The notes beneath the pieces are model-generated. The model did no database searches. It was given only the letters and a program-made list of their open reading frames with translations, and was not told the origin of the DNA. Below, in pieces: positions 53,076 to 61,191 of a stretch of DNA of 64,000 nucleotides. The first letter of the stretch is position 1. Every line of letters begins with the position of its first letter. The stretch lies in contig NZ_SGIT01000001.1 in assembly GCF_004208525.1 (NCBI RefSeq), positions 1,550,001 to 1,614,000 on the forward strand. Direction: 5' to 3'. The translations under genes and the position numbers were made by a program. This DNA is from Sphingobacterium corticibacterium. Its GTDB lineage: Bacteria; Bacteroidota; Bacteroidia; Sphingobacteriales; Sphingobacteriaceae.

Positions 53076-53747
53076 ATGAAACTTCAGTATATTATACCTT
53101 ATAGCAGCAGATTGACTTTCTTTCTGCTATTTACGCTTTCAATATCCTGTGCGCAGACGAAATCCAAGGATAGTACGACGGCTATGGACGATCATAAAGT
53201 CGTGAACCTTGCTACCGATACCGCCACTTTTGCTGCCGGTTGTTTCTGGTGTGTAGAAGAGCAGTTTAAACAATTAAACGGTGTCACTGCGGTCATATCT
53301 GGCTACACCGGCGGCCATGTCCGCAACCCAACTTATCGGCAGGTTACTACAGGGAGAACTGGCCACGCCGAGGCATGTAATATCATTTACAATCCCGCTG
53401 AAATCTCTTACGACGAACTGCTCGCCGCGTTTTTTGTCGCACATGATCCCACGCAATTAAACCGTCAGGGTGCGGACGTCGGCACACAATACCGATCAGC
53501 CATTTTTTACCATAACGCCGACCAAAAAAAACTGGCAGACTATTACATCAAACAATTAAATGAAGAAGGGGCATACGATAATAGCATCGTGACAGCGGTA
53601 ACCCCCTACAGTAAATTTTACGTAGCAGAGGATTACCACCAGAATTACTATGTCAACAATATGAACGAAGCCTATTGCCAAAGGGTCATAAAACCGAAGC
53701 TGGAAAAATTCAGAAAGGTTTTTAAAGGGAAGCTAAAACAGGAATAA
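53076..53747 (+). CDS. msrA: Peptide-methionine (S)-S-oxide reductase, exported
   Basis: This 223-residue lipoprotein-like MsrA has a signal (lipobox SISC), followed by FAAGCFWCVEEQF (catalytic Cys with its neighbour Cys), GYTGGHVRNPTYRQVTTGRTGHAE and NRQGADVGTQYRSAIFYH, all MsrA hallmarks. It repairs oxidised methionine in envelope proteins. A recycling cysteine is present in the C-terminal NEAYCQRV. There is no MsrB neighbour. Confidence 0.94.
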   Translation: MKLQYIIPYSSRLTFFLLFTLSISCAQTKSKDSTTAMDDHKVVNLATDTATFAAGCFWCVEEQFKQLNGVTAVISGYTGGHVRNPTYRQVTTGRTGHAEACNIIYNPAEISYDELLAAFFVAHDPTQLNRQGADVGTQYRSAIFYHNADQKKLADYYIKQLNEEGAYDNSIVTAVTPYSKFYVAEDYHQNYYVNNMNEAYCQRVIKPKLEKFRKVFKGKLKQE

Positions 53748-53780
53748 GCTATTCATCAACCTGTGGATTTAATTCTTACC

Positions 53781-54164
53781 TCATTTTTGTAGGATGACAA
53801 TTTTTCGTTCATTCGGTCGGAAATACCAAGATACGATGGTTAGCACAAGTAATAACGACGGTCCAAAATATTCCATAGCTTCATCGCCAACAGCAATATG
53901 AGTAAAAATAGCGCCCGTCATCAAAAAGAAAAAACCCGCGTAAGCCCATTCCTTTACCAACGGAAGTTTAGGCGCCAGCACAGCAATAACTCCCAAGATT
54001 TTCCATACACCAATAATTGTCAAAAAATAGACCGGGTAGCCCAGCTCGTTCATTTTTTCAACTTCCTCCTCCATCCGGATAAGCTGCACGATACCTGTCG
54101 AAACCATTCCTAAACTCAGCCAAATGGTCGCTATCCAATAAATAATTTTATCTCTCCGTTTCAT
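53781..54164 (-). CDS. DoxX family membrane protein, first copy
   Basis: This 127-residue inner-membrane protein has four hydrophobic helices (about 10-28, 45-66, 73-92 and 100-118). It carries the family-typical GYPVYFLTIIGVWKILGVIAVLAP. DoxX-like proteins are of uncertain function. It is the last gene of an ArsR-SRPBCC-DoxX operon, and a diverged paralogue lies at 56029-56403. Confidence 0.82.
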   Translation of the reverse strand: MKRRDKIIYWIATIWLSLGMVSTGIVQLIRMEEEVEKMNELGYPVYFLTIIGVWKILGVIAVLAPKLPLVKEWAYAGFFFLMTGAIFTHIAVGDEAMEYFGPSLLLVLTIVSWYFRPNERKIVILQK

Positions 54165-54171
54165 TTTATGT

Positions 54172-54639
54172 CTATATTAGTTTGCGAATTACTTTTTCCA
54201 ATTGATTGTGTGCCATATTGATCCCTTCAGCAAATGGCATTTGCAACATCATATCCCTATCGACCACCGATTTGTAAATCACGTGCATGGTCAATTTACT
54301 CCTATCGCCAGCCAATTCTGAAAATTCCAAAAATTCGAGCTGCACGGGAAACGGTGTATTCTCCATCTCAAATGTTCTCGTGATTTTTGCATTCGGCACA
54401 AATTCGTGGATAACACCATTTGCCCGGAAGAGAATATTACCCTGTTCATCTTGCGTCTCAAATTGGTAGCTCCCATGCGGTTTACTTTCCATTTTCAGGA
54501 CTTTGTTCCCCATCCATTGCTCGACTAATTCCGGTTCAATGTAAGCTTTGAACAGCAAATTGAGCGGCAGTTCAAACTCTCGGGTAATGATGATTTCCTG
54601 TTTGCCGTCTACGGCATCCACTTTTGTTTTTCTTTCCAT
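54172..54639 (-). CDS. SRPBCC/AHSA1 domain protein, first copy
   Basis: This 155-residue protein has the START-like hydrophobic-ligand fold (AHSA1 subgroup), with FELPLNLLFKAYIEPELVEQWMG near the start. These small cytoplasmic proteins often accompany ArsR repressors and DoxX genes, but their ligand is not known. Two bases separate it from the ArsR gene. The operon is controlled by the palindrome at 54965-55008. Confidence 0.85.
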   Translation of the reverse strand: MERKTKVDAVDGKQEIIITREFELPLNLLFKAYIEPELVEQWMGNKVLKMESKPHGSYQFETQDEQGNILFRANGVIHEFVPNAKITRTFEMENTPFPVQLEFLEFSELAGDRSKLTMHVIYKSVVDRDMMLQMPFAEGINMAHNQLEKVIRKLI

Positions 54640-54641
54640 TA

Positions 54642-54962
54642 TTATGTTGATTTGTAGTTTTTCATGAGGGCTTCCAATTTATTGAATCGGTCATCCCAAA
54701 GTTTCCTGAAAGGTTCGATGAAGTCAGCGATCTCTTTCATTTTGTCTGCATTGAGATGATAGTAGATCTCCCGCCCCTGCTGCTCCTGCTTTAATAATTC
54801 ACAAGCTGTGAGTATCTGTAGATGTTTCGAGACCGTTGGTCTGGCGGTGTCAAAGTTGGAAGCAATGAGCCCCGCCGTCATGGATTGGGTTGCCAACAGC
54901 AATAGGATAGCTCTTCTCGTGGGGTCGGCAATCGCCTGAAATACGTCACGTCTTAAATTCAT
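54642..54962 (-). CDS. ArsR family winged-helix repressor
   Basis: This 106-residue protein is an ArsR-type winged helix: [20 protein letters not shown], then helix-turn-helix [32 protein letters not shown]. The classic metal-binding cysteine motif of metal-sensing ArsR is not seen. It heads the operon with the AHSA1 and DoxX genes. A perfect palindrome lies two bases upstream of its start, pointing to autorepression. Confidence 0.92.
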   Translation of the reverse strand: MNLRRDVFQAIADPTRRAILLLLATQSMTAGLIASNFDTARPTVSKHLQILTACELLKQEQQGREIYYHLNADKMKEIADFIEPFRKLWDDRFNKLEALMKNYKST

Positions 54963-54964
54963 TA

Positions 54965-55008
54965 TGAAGTCATTTGACTACAAATATATATGTAGTCAAA
55001 TGACTTCA
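54965..55008. promoter_or_regulatory. 44-bp perfect palindromic operator of the ArsR operon
   Basis: TGAAGTCATTTGACTACA (54965-54982) and TGTAGTCAAATGACTTCA (54991-55008) are exact reverse complements with the 8-base AT centre AATATATA between them. Each arm contains a smaller near-palindrome AGTCATTTGACT, so two repressor dimers could bind. The start codon is two bases away. The binding is inferred. Confidence 0.8.
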
Positions 55009-55059
55009 CAAGTTTTTTTTAAAAATTTGTAAATCTTATCCCAGAAGAAGTAGCTGTAA

Positions 55060-55461
55060 TTATACCGCTAATATCCACCTCACTTCAAATACATCGATTA
55101 TTTCTACCAATTTCTGATTCTCGTCATCAATAATGGTATGATATTCTTTACCGCGTTCCAGTTTTTCAATCAGTGTCTGTCTTTCCTCCACAGTCTTACA
55201 ATGCAGAAAAGCAGCCATATAATTGCCTAGTATTCTTCCTTCGTCGTGTACGAGATCTGAGCCGTGGAGAATGATCTTCTCAGAAAAAAGTGAACCAATA
55301 ACGACTGGCTTTTCTGTGACGGACAACTCTTCTTTTTCAAAAGTTTCGAACTGAAGAGAACCCCCAAAGCAAGTTTGGTAATAGGTGAGCGCCTCTCTAC
55401 AATTACCGGAAAAAGTAATAAAGACAGCACTCACGAATCTACCAGCACGAGGACTGGTCAT
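55060..55461 (-). CDS. VOC/PhnB-like glyoxalase-fold protein
   Basis: This 133-residue protein has the beta-alpha-beta-beta-beta unit of the VOC superfamily (FITFSGNCREALTYYQTCFGG). It also resembles PhnB/3-demethylubiquinone-9 O-methyltransferase-like proteins. Metal ligands of true glyoxalases are not obvious, so its reaction is unknown. It follows the second SRPBCC gene by three bases. Confidence 0.8.
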   Translation of the reverse strand: MTSPRAGRFVSAVFITFSGNCREALTYYQTCFGGSLQFETFEKEELSVTEKPVVIGSLFSEKIILHGSDLVHDEGRILGNYMAAFLHCKTVEERQTLIEKLERGKEYHTIIDDENQKLVEIIDVFEVRWILAV

Positions 55462-55464
55462 AAC

Positions 55465-55914
55465 TTATTGCCCATCCGGTATTTCCGGTTCTACCAGTTT
55501 TATTAATTTGTCAAGCGATTCCTGCCAACCTAAGTAACACATCTCTGCAGGGATCATTTCGGGGATTCCTTCTTGCAGGACTTTTAGCTCTGTACCGCAT
55601 GAAACCTCGTTTAGCCATACCGTCGTTGTCATTTCTCCCGGCATTGCAGGATCGTCAAACTTATCGGTGAATTTTATAAACGCATTGGGTTTTATATCTA
55701 CATACGTTCCCCCAAAAGAGTGGCCGTTCCCTGTACTGAAATTAATAAATTTCATATGGTACTTCCCTCCTACTTTAAAGTCCATTTCTTGTACCGTACA
55801 TACGAAACCGTAAGGTGGCAACCAAGTTGCATGCGCTATTGGGTCTGAAAATGCGCGAAATACTTTTTCGGGACTTGCTTTAATTACTCTGTGTAATGAT
55901 ACTGAATTTTCCAT
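55465..55914 (-). CDS. SRPBCC/AHSA1 domain protein, second copy
   Basis: This 149-residue START-like protein opens with ASPEKVFRAFSDPIAHATWLPPYGFVC and the FKVGGKYHMKF segment typical of AHSA1 proteins. It is related only distantly to the copy at 54172. It lies between a DoxX gene and a VOC gene in one reverse-strand group. Confidence 0.85.
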   Translation of the reverse strand: MENSVSLHRVIKASPEKVFRAFSDPIAHATWLPPYGFVCTVQEMDFKVGGKYHMKFINFSTGNGHSFGGTYVDIKPNAFIKFTDKFDDPAMPGEMTTTVWLNEVSCGTELKVLQEGIPEMIPAEMCYLGWQESLDKLIKLVEPEIPDGQ

Positions 55915-56028
55915 GATAATATAATTTAATGTATTGAACTACGTATTTTTTTGCTCTTTATTTTCTTTCTTTCTAAATGCTATAATCCTTTGAATCAGGG
56001 ATTCAGGAAATGGCTTAGTTAATTTTTC

Positions 56029-56403
56029 TTAGCCATTTTTTTGTATTTTAGGGTAATATACGTACGAAACCATCAGAATGACAAATGCGATCACCGGCAG
56101 GAGCATGTACACAAAATTCTTATCCACAATAGCGTGACTAATGAATGCGTAAATTAAACTAAAGGTAAGGCCAGCATATGCCCATTCTTTTAATTTAGCC
56201 GGCACTCCAGGATAGGAAATCGCCAAGACACCGAGTGCTTTACAGATAATTAATGTGTAAGCAAAGTAGTCGGGATAGCCTAAAGGTTCCGTACCGGTGG
56301 TCGCATACTGAGGCGAAAATATTAAGGTGCTAAGCGGCATAACGCCCTCCCAAAGGATAATGATGGTCGTTGCCACCCAAAAGATTATTTTATTCCTTTT
56401 CAT
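56029..56403 (-). CDS. DoxX family membrane protein, second copy
   Basis: This 124-residue membrane protein has four hydrophobic helices and conserved LGYPDYFAYTLIICKALGV and KLKEWAYAGLTF, which align with the copy at 53781. On the minus strand TAACTTTG at 56477-56470 could be the -7 box of its promoter. It heads the SRPBCC/VOC group and is divergent from the GlxA-type regulator. Confidence 0.82.
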   Translation of the reverse strand: MKRNKIIFWVATTIIILWEGVMPLSTLIFSPQYATTGTEPLGYPDYFAYTLIICKALGVLAISYPGVPAKLKEWAYAGLTFSLIYAFISHAIVDKNFVYMLLPVIAFVILMVSYVYYPKIQKNG

Positions 56404-56578
56404 GTTGGTAAAAATTAATAGTTTATGATTGTGTTGTTTAAATTTTAAATATTATTATAACTTACCATACAAAGTTATGTGCTATTAGAAAATCTAAACT
56501 GTTGTAAAAACGACAGCCTTAGGGGTAAATTATGACAAAACTATTTGCTAACTTGTTCTCCTAAATAATTTCGTTGTT

Positions 56579-57556
56579 ATGCAGATTTCTGTTTTTGTAC
56601 CTGAATATGGCGTTATTGAGGCTGTCACACCGGCATTTAGAACCTTTCAAACCGCCAACGAGTTCTTAACCGTATTCGGTAAAAAACCCGCCTTTACAGT
56701 AGAGTACGTCGGCTTGCAGGATTATGTACCAGCTAACAATGGGGAATACATGATTAAGACCAATCGGTTACTCCAGGATGTAGCCGAAACAGACTTATTG
56801 ATCATTCCGCCGACCTTTGGGGATACCGTTAAAGGAATCCAAGCCAATGCAGAAGCAATACCTTACTTTAAAAAGCTATATGAAAAAGGATCAAGCCTAG
56901 CTAGCTTATGTATTGGTGCCTTTCTTTTAGCTGAAACAGGCTTACTTAGCGGCAAGAAATGTTCCACACACTGGGCACATGTGAACGAATTTAAAGAGCG
57001 ATATCCTGATATAGAAGTGGAAGATGGCGCTATTATCACCGAGCACGATAATATTTATAGCAGCGGCGGGGCAAATAGTCTATGGAATCTGATTCTATAT
57101 CTGGTTGAAAAGTTTTCGGATAGGGAAACAGCCATTATGATTTCAAAATATTTCGCATTGGATATGGGACGTGATAATCAATCTCAATTTGCTATTTTCA
57201 AAGGCCAACGGAATCATGGGGATGATGCTATTCAAGAAGTACAGGACTACATTGAAACGCACTATCAACATAAAATGTCCATAGAGACGCTAGCCAATTT
57301 AGTTTATATAGGCCGTCGAACTTTCGAAAGACGATTTAAAGAAGCCACCAATAACACCCCCATCGAATATATCCAGCGGGTACGGATAGAGGCCGCCAAA
57401 AATTTCTTTGAAGCATCCAGAAAGAATGTTACCGAAATCATGTTTGATGTGGGGTATACCGATACGAAAGCGTTTCGAGATATCTTTAAGAAAATCACCG
57501 GACTTACCCCCATTGAATACAGAAACAAGTTTGCAAAGGTGGCAACTGAAGTTTAA
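56579..57556 (+). CDS. GlxA-type transcriptional regulator (DJ-1/PfpI plus AraC HTH)
   Basis: This 325-residue protein has a DJ-1/PfpI amidotransferase-like domain with a nucleophile-elbow Cys in SLCIGAFLLAETGLLSG (about residue 112). The C-terminal AraC domain has two helix-turn-helices (YIGRRTFERRFKEATNNTPI and VGYTDTKAFRDIFKKITGLT). Such regulators respond to small metabolites. Its divergent position suggests that it may control the DoxX/SRPBCC/VOC genes upstream. Confidence 0.92.
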   Translation: MQISVFVPEYGVIEAVTPAFRTFQTANEFLTVFGKKPAFTVEYVGLQDYVPANNGEYMIKTNRLLQDVAETDLLIIPPTFGDTVKGIQANAEAIPYFKKLYEKGSSLASLCIGAFLLAETGLLSGKKCSTHWAHVNEFKERYPDIEVEDGAIITEHDNIYSSGGANSLWNLILYLVEKFSDRETAIMISKYFALDMGRDNQSQFAIFKGQRNHGDDAIQEVQDYIETHYQHKMSIETLANLVYIGRRTFERRFKEATNNTPIEYIQRVRIEAAKNFFEASRKNVTEIMFDVGYTDTKAFRDIFKKITGLTPIEYRNKFAKVATEV

Positions 57557-57680
57557 TCGAATACCTTATGAAGTATGTATAGGTTAACATAAACCAAAAA
57601 AAGTACGATTTTATAAATCCAAACGTAACCGTTTGTCGTAAATGCTATCATAAAGATATCAATATAAATAAAAAACGGTT

Positions 57681-58403
57681 ATGAAACACACACACACAAC
57701 CTCAAAAGACTTGGCAGTTCAAGACAATGAGCGGCCAGACAAAATCCTTCAGCGAAGGAATTTTCTAAAGCTAGTAGGAGCCGGAGCCACGGGTATAGCA
57801 CTTCTCAGCGTTACAGGATGTAAAAAAGATGATTCACCGCCAGATGATATGGGTGGTAAAGGCTTTTATTTCGGTAGTGGAGATATAGCAATATTAAACT
57901 ACGCTTATGCGCTTGAACAATTGGAAGCAGCTTTTTATATCGAGATGATCAAAAACCCATACGCGAACATATCAGAATGGGAGAAAACGCTTTTCACTGA
58001 TATCCGTGATCACGAAATAGCACATCGGGAATTTTTCAAAAAAGCATTGGGAGACAAAGCTATAGATCCCTTGGAGTTCGATTTTTCTAAAGTAAATTTT
58101 TCGAATAGAGAGAATGTACTAGCGACGGCAAAAGTATTTGAAGATTTAGGCGTATCAGCATACAATGGTGCAGGATGGCTAATTGCCAATGGAGATTATC
58201 TTCTTTTGGCTGGAAAGATTGTTTCTGTAGAAGCTCGCCATGCGGCGTTGGTTCGCGATTTAATCGACAATGGCAGTTTTGCTGACAGCGAAGTTATAGA
58301 TAGCAATGGTTTAGATGTGTCTAATAGCCCAACCAAAGTATTGCAGGCTGCAGCTCCTTTTATAAAATCCAAAGTTGACGTAAGCGATTTGCCAACTTAT
58401 TAA
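57681..58403 (+). CDS. Exported ferritin-like domain protein, first copy
   Basis: This 240-residue protein begins with a twin-arginine-like signal (RRNFLKLVGAGATGIALLSVTGC) that ends in a lipobox-like Cys. A four-helix ferritin-like domain follows, with carboxylate and histidine residues in LEQLEAAFYIEM, RDHEIAHREFF and SVEARHAALVRDL. These fit the di-iron ligand pattern of Ferritin_2-like proteins. It is probably a folded, metal-loaded exported protein. It lies 22 bases before the second copy. Confidence 0.87.
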   Translation: MKHTHTTSKDLAVQDNERPDKILQRRNFLKLVGAGATGIALLSVTGCKKDDSPPDDMGGKGFYFGSGDIAILNYAYALEQLEAAFYIEMIKNPYANISEWEKTLFTDIRDHEIAHREFFKKALGDKAIDPLEFDFSKVNFSNRENVLATAKVFEDLGVSAYNGAGWLIANGDYLLLAGKIVSVEARHAALVRDLIDNGSFADSEVIDSNGLDVSNSPTKVLQAAAPFIKSKVDVSDLPTY

Positions 58404-58425
58404 TTCACCATTAAATTCAACGATC

Positions 58426-59262
58426 ATGAATCTTTTTCAAATATTTGATACAATAACGACTGTTGAACCAGAATTCAACGAGCGTATTAGTCCACGTCGC
58501 GAAGCAATACGCAATATGATGTCCTTTGGTAAGAAGGTTGGTATTGCAGCTATACCGTTTGTGTTGAGCGACTTACTAAAAAAGGCGTATGGGCAGACGG
58601 CGCCAAAGGATGTAACCGGCGTCCTTAACTACGCATTGACACTGGAATATCTCGAAGCGGAGTTTTACACATTGGCCGCAGAAAAGTCAGGACTCATACC
58701 CTCCGGCAGGCCCTTACAAGCTATTAAAACAATTCGGGACCACGAAGTGGCTCATGTAAACTTCTTAAAAGAAGTGCTTGGTAATGCAGCCGTCCCGAAG
58801 CCCACATTTGATTTTACAGCCGGTGGAACATTTGATTCTGTGTTTAGCGATTATGATACTTTTCTAGCGTTGGCACAAGCCTTTGAAGATACGGGCGTCC
58901 GTGCTTATAAGGGACAAGCAGGCATTCTTAAAGGCAACCAAGTGGTGCTCACAGCGGCTTTACAAATCCATTCCGCAGAAGCACGGCACGCATCACATAT
59001 CAGACAGATGCGCCGCGCGCGTGGTGGCGCTGCCGAGAATCAAAAACCGTGGATTACAGGGGCCAACGATAGCGGAATCGGATCAGTGGTCGATCCTATA
59101 TATGCGGGTGAAGACAACAAAGTCCAAGCTGGCGTCGATATTAGTATGCTACCCGGGATTTCAGGTAGGATTTCTGACAACGCAGCGACGCAGTCATTTG
59201 ATGAACCACTTACAGCCGATAGTGTCTTAGACATTGCCGGATTATTCATAGTACACGATTGA
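58426..59262 (+). CDS. Ferritin-like domain protein, second copy
   Basis: This 278-residue protein has an N-terminal stretch with a short basic region and a hydrophobic run (KKVGIAAIPFVLSDLLKK), then the same four-helix pattern as the preceding gene (LEYLEAEFYTLAAEKSG, RDHEVAHVNFLKE, SAEARHASHIRQM). The C-terminal tail is longer. Export is likely but less clear. The pair probably acts together, and it faces an ECF sigma/anti-sigma pair that may control it. Confidence 0.83.
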   Translation: MNLFQIFDTITTVEPEFNERISPRREAIRNMMSFGKKVGIAAIPFVLSDLLKKAYGQTAPKDVTGVLNYALTLEYLEAEFYTLAAEKSGLIPSGRPLQAIKTIRDHEVAHVNFLKEVLGNAAVPKPTFDFTAGGTFDSVFSDYDTFLALAQAFEDTGVRAYKGQAGILKGNQVVLTAALQIHSAEARHASHIRQMRRARGGAAENQKPWITGANDSGIGSVVDPIYAGEDNKVQAGVDISMLPGISGRISDNAATQSFDEPLTADSVLDIAGLFIVHD

Positions 59263-59294
59263 TGTGGGGACGATAGTGTGTTGTCCATAGTTAG

Positions 59295-59322
59295 GCCTGT
59301 TTCTTCCGAAACAGGCTTTTTT
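59295..59322. terminator. Perfect hairpin terminator between the ferritin-like and anti-sigma genes
   Basis: GCCTGTTTC (59295-59303) pairs with GAAACAGGC (59308-59316) around a TTCC loop, followed by TTTTTT. It lies between convergent genes and could serve both strands. Confidence 0.8.
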
Positions 59323-59345
59323 ATAAAAGTTGACTAGACAGTCTA

Positions 59346-60167
59346 TTAAATATTGCCGATTACACGTAGTTCCGTGAGGGTTGGTACTGCGCTCCCGCCA
59401 ATTTTCTCTATCGTGATAGCAAATGCTTCTGCAGAAGGTATAGCGCGCATCGTATACATCGTTTGTGTTTCCGACAATGGCACCAAACCGGCATCGACGG
59501 GATTTCCGTCCACAATGGCCCAAAGCTGATATTGCTTACCTTCTGGCGCTGGTGGTAATTGGTCGGCAATAAGATATACAGATTTCTCTTCCGTATTCCA
59601 ATATACCCTAGCCCTTAGATCGGAATGGTCCGGAGTTCCTTCTAGTAATATAGACCTAACGGCTGGCTTATTAATGATCTCCCACTGCGCAGCAGATGAG
59701 GATAGCAATTTTTCTGCTTGCTCCTTTTGTGCATTTACGGCTACTAAATCTTGCTGTGCAGCTCTATTATCGCGATACATATAAATGTTTATTGCGACAC
59801 TCATTGCCAATAGCAATCCCGCCGCTGCCAAAAGGCTTCTGCTTCGAGGTTTCAGCTTAGATGTTGATTTGTTTAGGAACGGGGCTGATTCAGGTTCCTG
59901 CTCCAATGTTACCTCGGCTTGTGAGGCTGGCAATACATTGCTAACCGTATTGATTCTATTCCAGATATCATCCTTTAAATGCTCTGCAGGTCGGACTGCT
60001 TGGGCTGTAGCCATGGCCTCCAAGGCGACCTCTGCTTCCACTATAGCCTGCTCTACCTCTGGGTAACTTTTACGCACACATGCCAATAGACTAGCTTCTT
60101 GCTCCGTTGCGAGTCCCAGCACGTATGCTTCAATAATCCCTGACGATATGTATTCTCTAATATCCAC
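59346..60167 (-). CDS. Anti-sigma factor (RskA-like)
   Basis: This 273-residue protein has an N-terminal zinc-less anti-sigma region (about 1-90), a single membrane helix (about 112-132, LLAAAGLLLAMSVAINIYMY) and a C-terminal periplasmic RskA domain (GTPDHSDLRARVYWNTEEK, LPPAPEGKQYQLWAIV). It follows the sigma-factor gene by two bases. It would hold the sigma factor inactive at the membrane until an envelope signal arrives. Confidence 0.88.
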   Translation of the reverse strand: MDIREYISSGIIEAYVLGLATEQEASLLACVRKSYPEVEQAIVEAEVALEAMATAQAVRPAEHLKDDIWNRINTVSNVLPASQAEVTLEQEPESAPFLNKSTSKLKPRSRSLLAAAGLLLAMSVAINIYMYRDNRAAQQDLVAVNAQKEQAEKLLSSSAAQWEIINKPAVRSILLEGTPDHSDLRARVYWNTEEKSVYLIADQLPPAPEGKQYQLWAIVDGNPVDAGLVPLSETQTMYTMRAIPSAEAFAITIEKIGGSAVPTLTELRVIGNI

Positions 60168-60169
60168 GG

Positions 60170-60736
60170 CTATCGATATTCATTTAATATAACCTTCAAT
60201 TGCAGCAATGCTGCTCGGATTCTAGTCTTAACGGTCCCTAACGGCAGGACCAGCCGATCGGCTATTTCCTGTTGTGTATAACCTTCGTAATAGGCCATTT
60301 GAATCAATAATCTCCACTCTGGTTTTAGGCCCTTTATAACATCTTCTATTCCAATATAGTCCGATTTTTTTTCATGTTCCTTCACGAAGAACTGATGATT
60401 CTCTGTATTATTTACGATTTCTGGAAGCGACTGGTTTTTTTGCTCATTTTGGACAGCTTTAGACTTGATGTAGTCAATGGCAGCGTGCCGAGCAATGTTG
60501 ATCATCCAAGTGTACAATCTTCCCTTTTTGGGATCGAATTGAGGTATGTTGTCCCAAATATTAACAAATACATTCTGAATAACCTCGTCGGCATACTGTC
60601 TATACGACACAATCCGTAAGACGACGCCATATAGCGCGTCGGAATAATTATCATAGAGGTAATTAAATGCGCGTCGATCCCGCTTCTCTAATAAAGAAAT
60701 CAAGTCCTTCTCAGCTATATATTGGATAGGGCTCAA
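60170..60736 (-). CDS. ECF-type RNA polymerase sigma factor
   Basis: This 188-residue protein has sigma region 2 (FNYLYDNYSDALYGVVLRI, then DEVIQNVFVNIWDNIPQFDP and the RLYTWMINIARHAAIDY DNA-melting part). Region 4 is GLKPEWRLLIQMAYYEGYTQQEIADRLVLPLGTVKTRI. It is a group 4 sigma factor controlled by the adjacent anti-sigma factor. The nearest candidate target is the ferritin-like pair. Confidence 0.93.
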   Translation of the reverse strand: MSPIQYIAEKDLISLLEKRDRRAFNYLYDNYSDALYGVVLRIVSYRQYADEVIQNVFVNIWDNIPQFDPKKGRLYTWMINIARHAAIDYIKSKAVQNEQKNQSLPEIVNNTENHQFFVKEHEKKSDYIGIEDVIKGLKPEWRLLIQMAYYEGYTQQEIADRLVLPLGTVKTRIRAALLQLKVILNEYR

Positions 60737-60857
60737 GACGTAATTGTTCGATCAAATGTAGTAATAATATTAGAAAATACCACATTTTGCTGATCATTTG
60801 TATGGCAGACGACGGGTCTGGAGAGAATTAGTGAATTCGGGAAGATGCACAGAGGCG

Positions 60858-61094
60858 CTAAAACAGCAGTAAGCTCCTAACATAGTTTACCGCAAGCCGC
60901 TGTGCGTGGTTCGCGATATCACTCTCCACCAATGTACCCTCTTCTAACGTTGAATAATGTTCTTCGTCATGCGTCGGTTCATCGGGACCAGTTTCGTTGT
61001 TTGTCGTTTCCCGTTCTTCCCACAGATTTGTCATTTTGGGGCTAGTTTTGAGCGAATAAGTTTGCTCGTCAAATTCTTTTCTTTCGTTTTTCAT
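60858..61094 (-). CDS. Small acidic hypothetical protein
   Basis: This 78-residue, strongly acidic protein (Glu/Asp/Thr-rich centre such as TTNNETGPDEPTHDEEHYST) has no signal peptide and a more hydrophobic C-terminus. There are no known relatives I can name. It is placed between the sigma factor and a TonB receptor on the minus strand, and it may be a chance frame. Confidence 0.4.
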   Translation of the reverse strand: MKNERKEFDEQTYSLKTSPKMTNLWEERETTNNETGPDEPTHDEEHYSTLEEGTLVESDIANHAQRLAVNYVRSLLLF

Positions 61095-61191
61095 ACCTTT
61101 TTACTGTTTGTTTAAACACAAAAATAAATAGGTGAATGACAATAGTATGTCAGTATAGAATTCCGAAAGAGCTTTAATTAAATAAATTATG

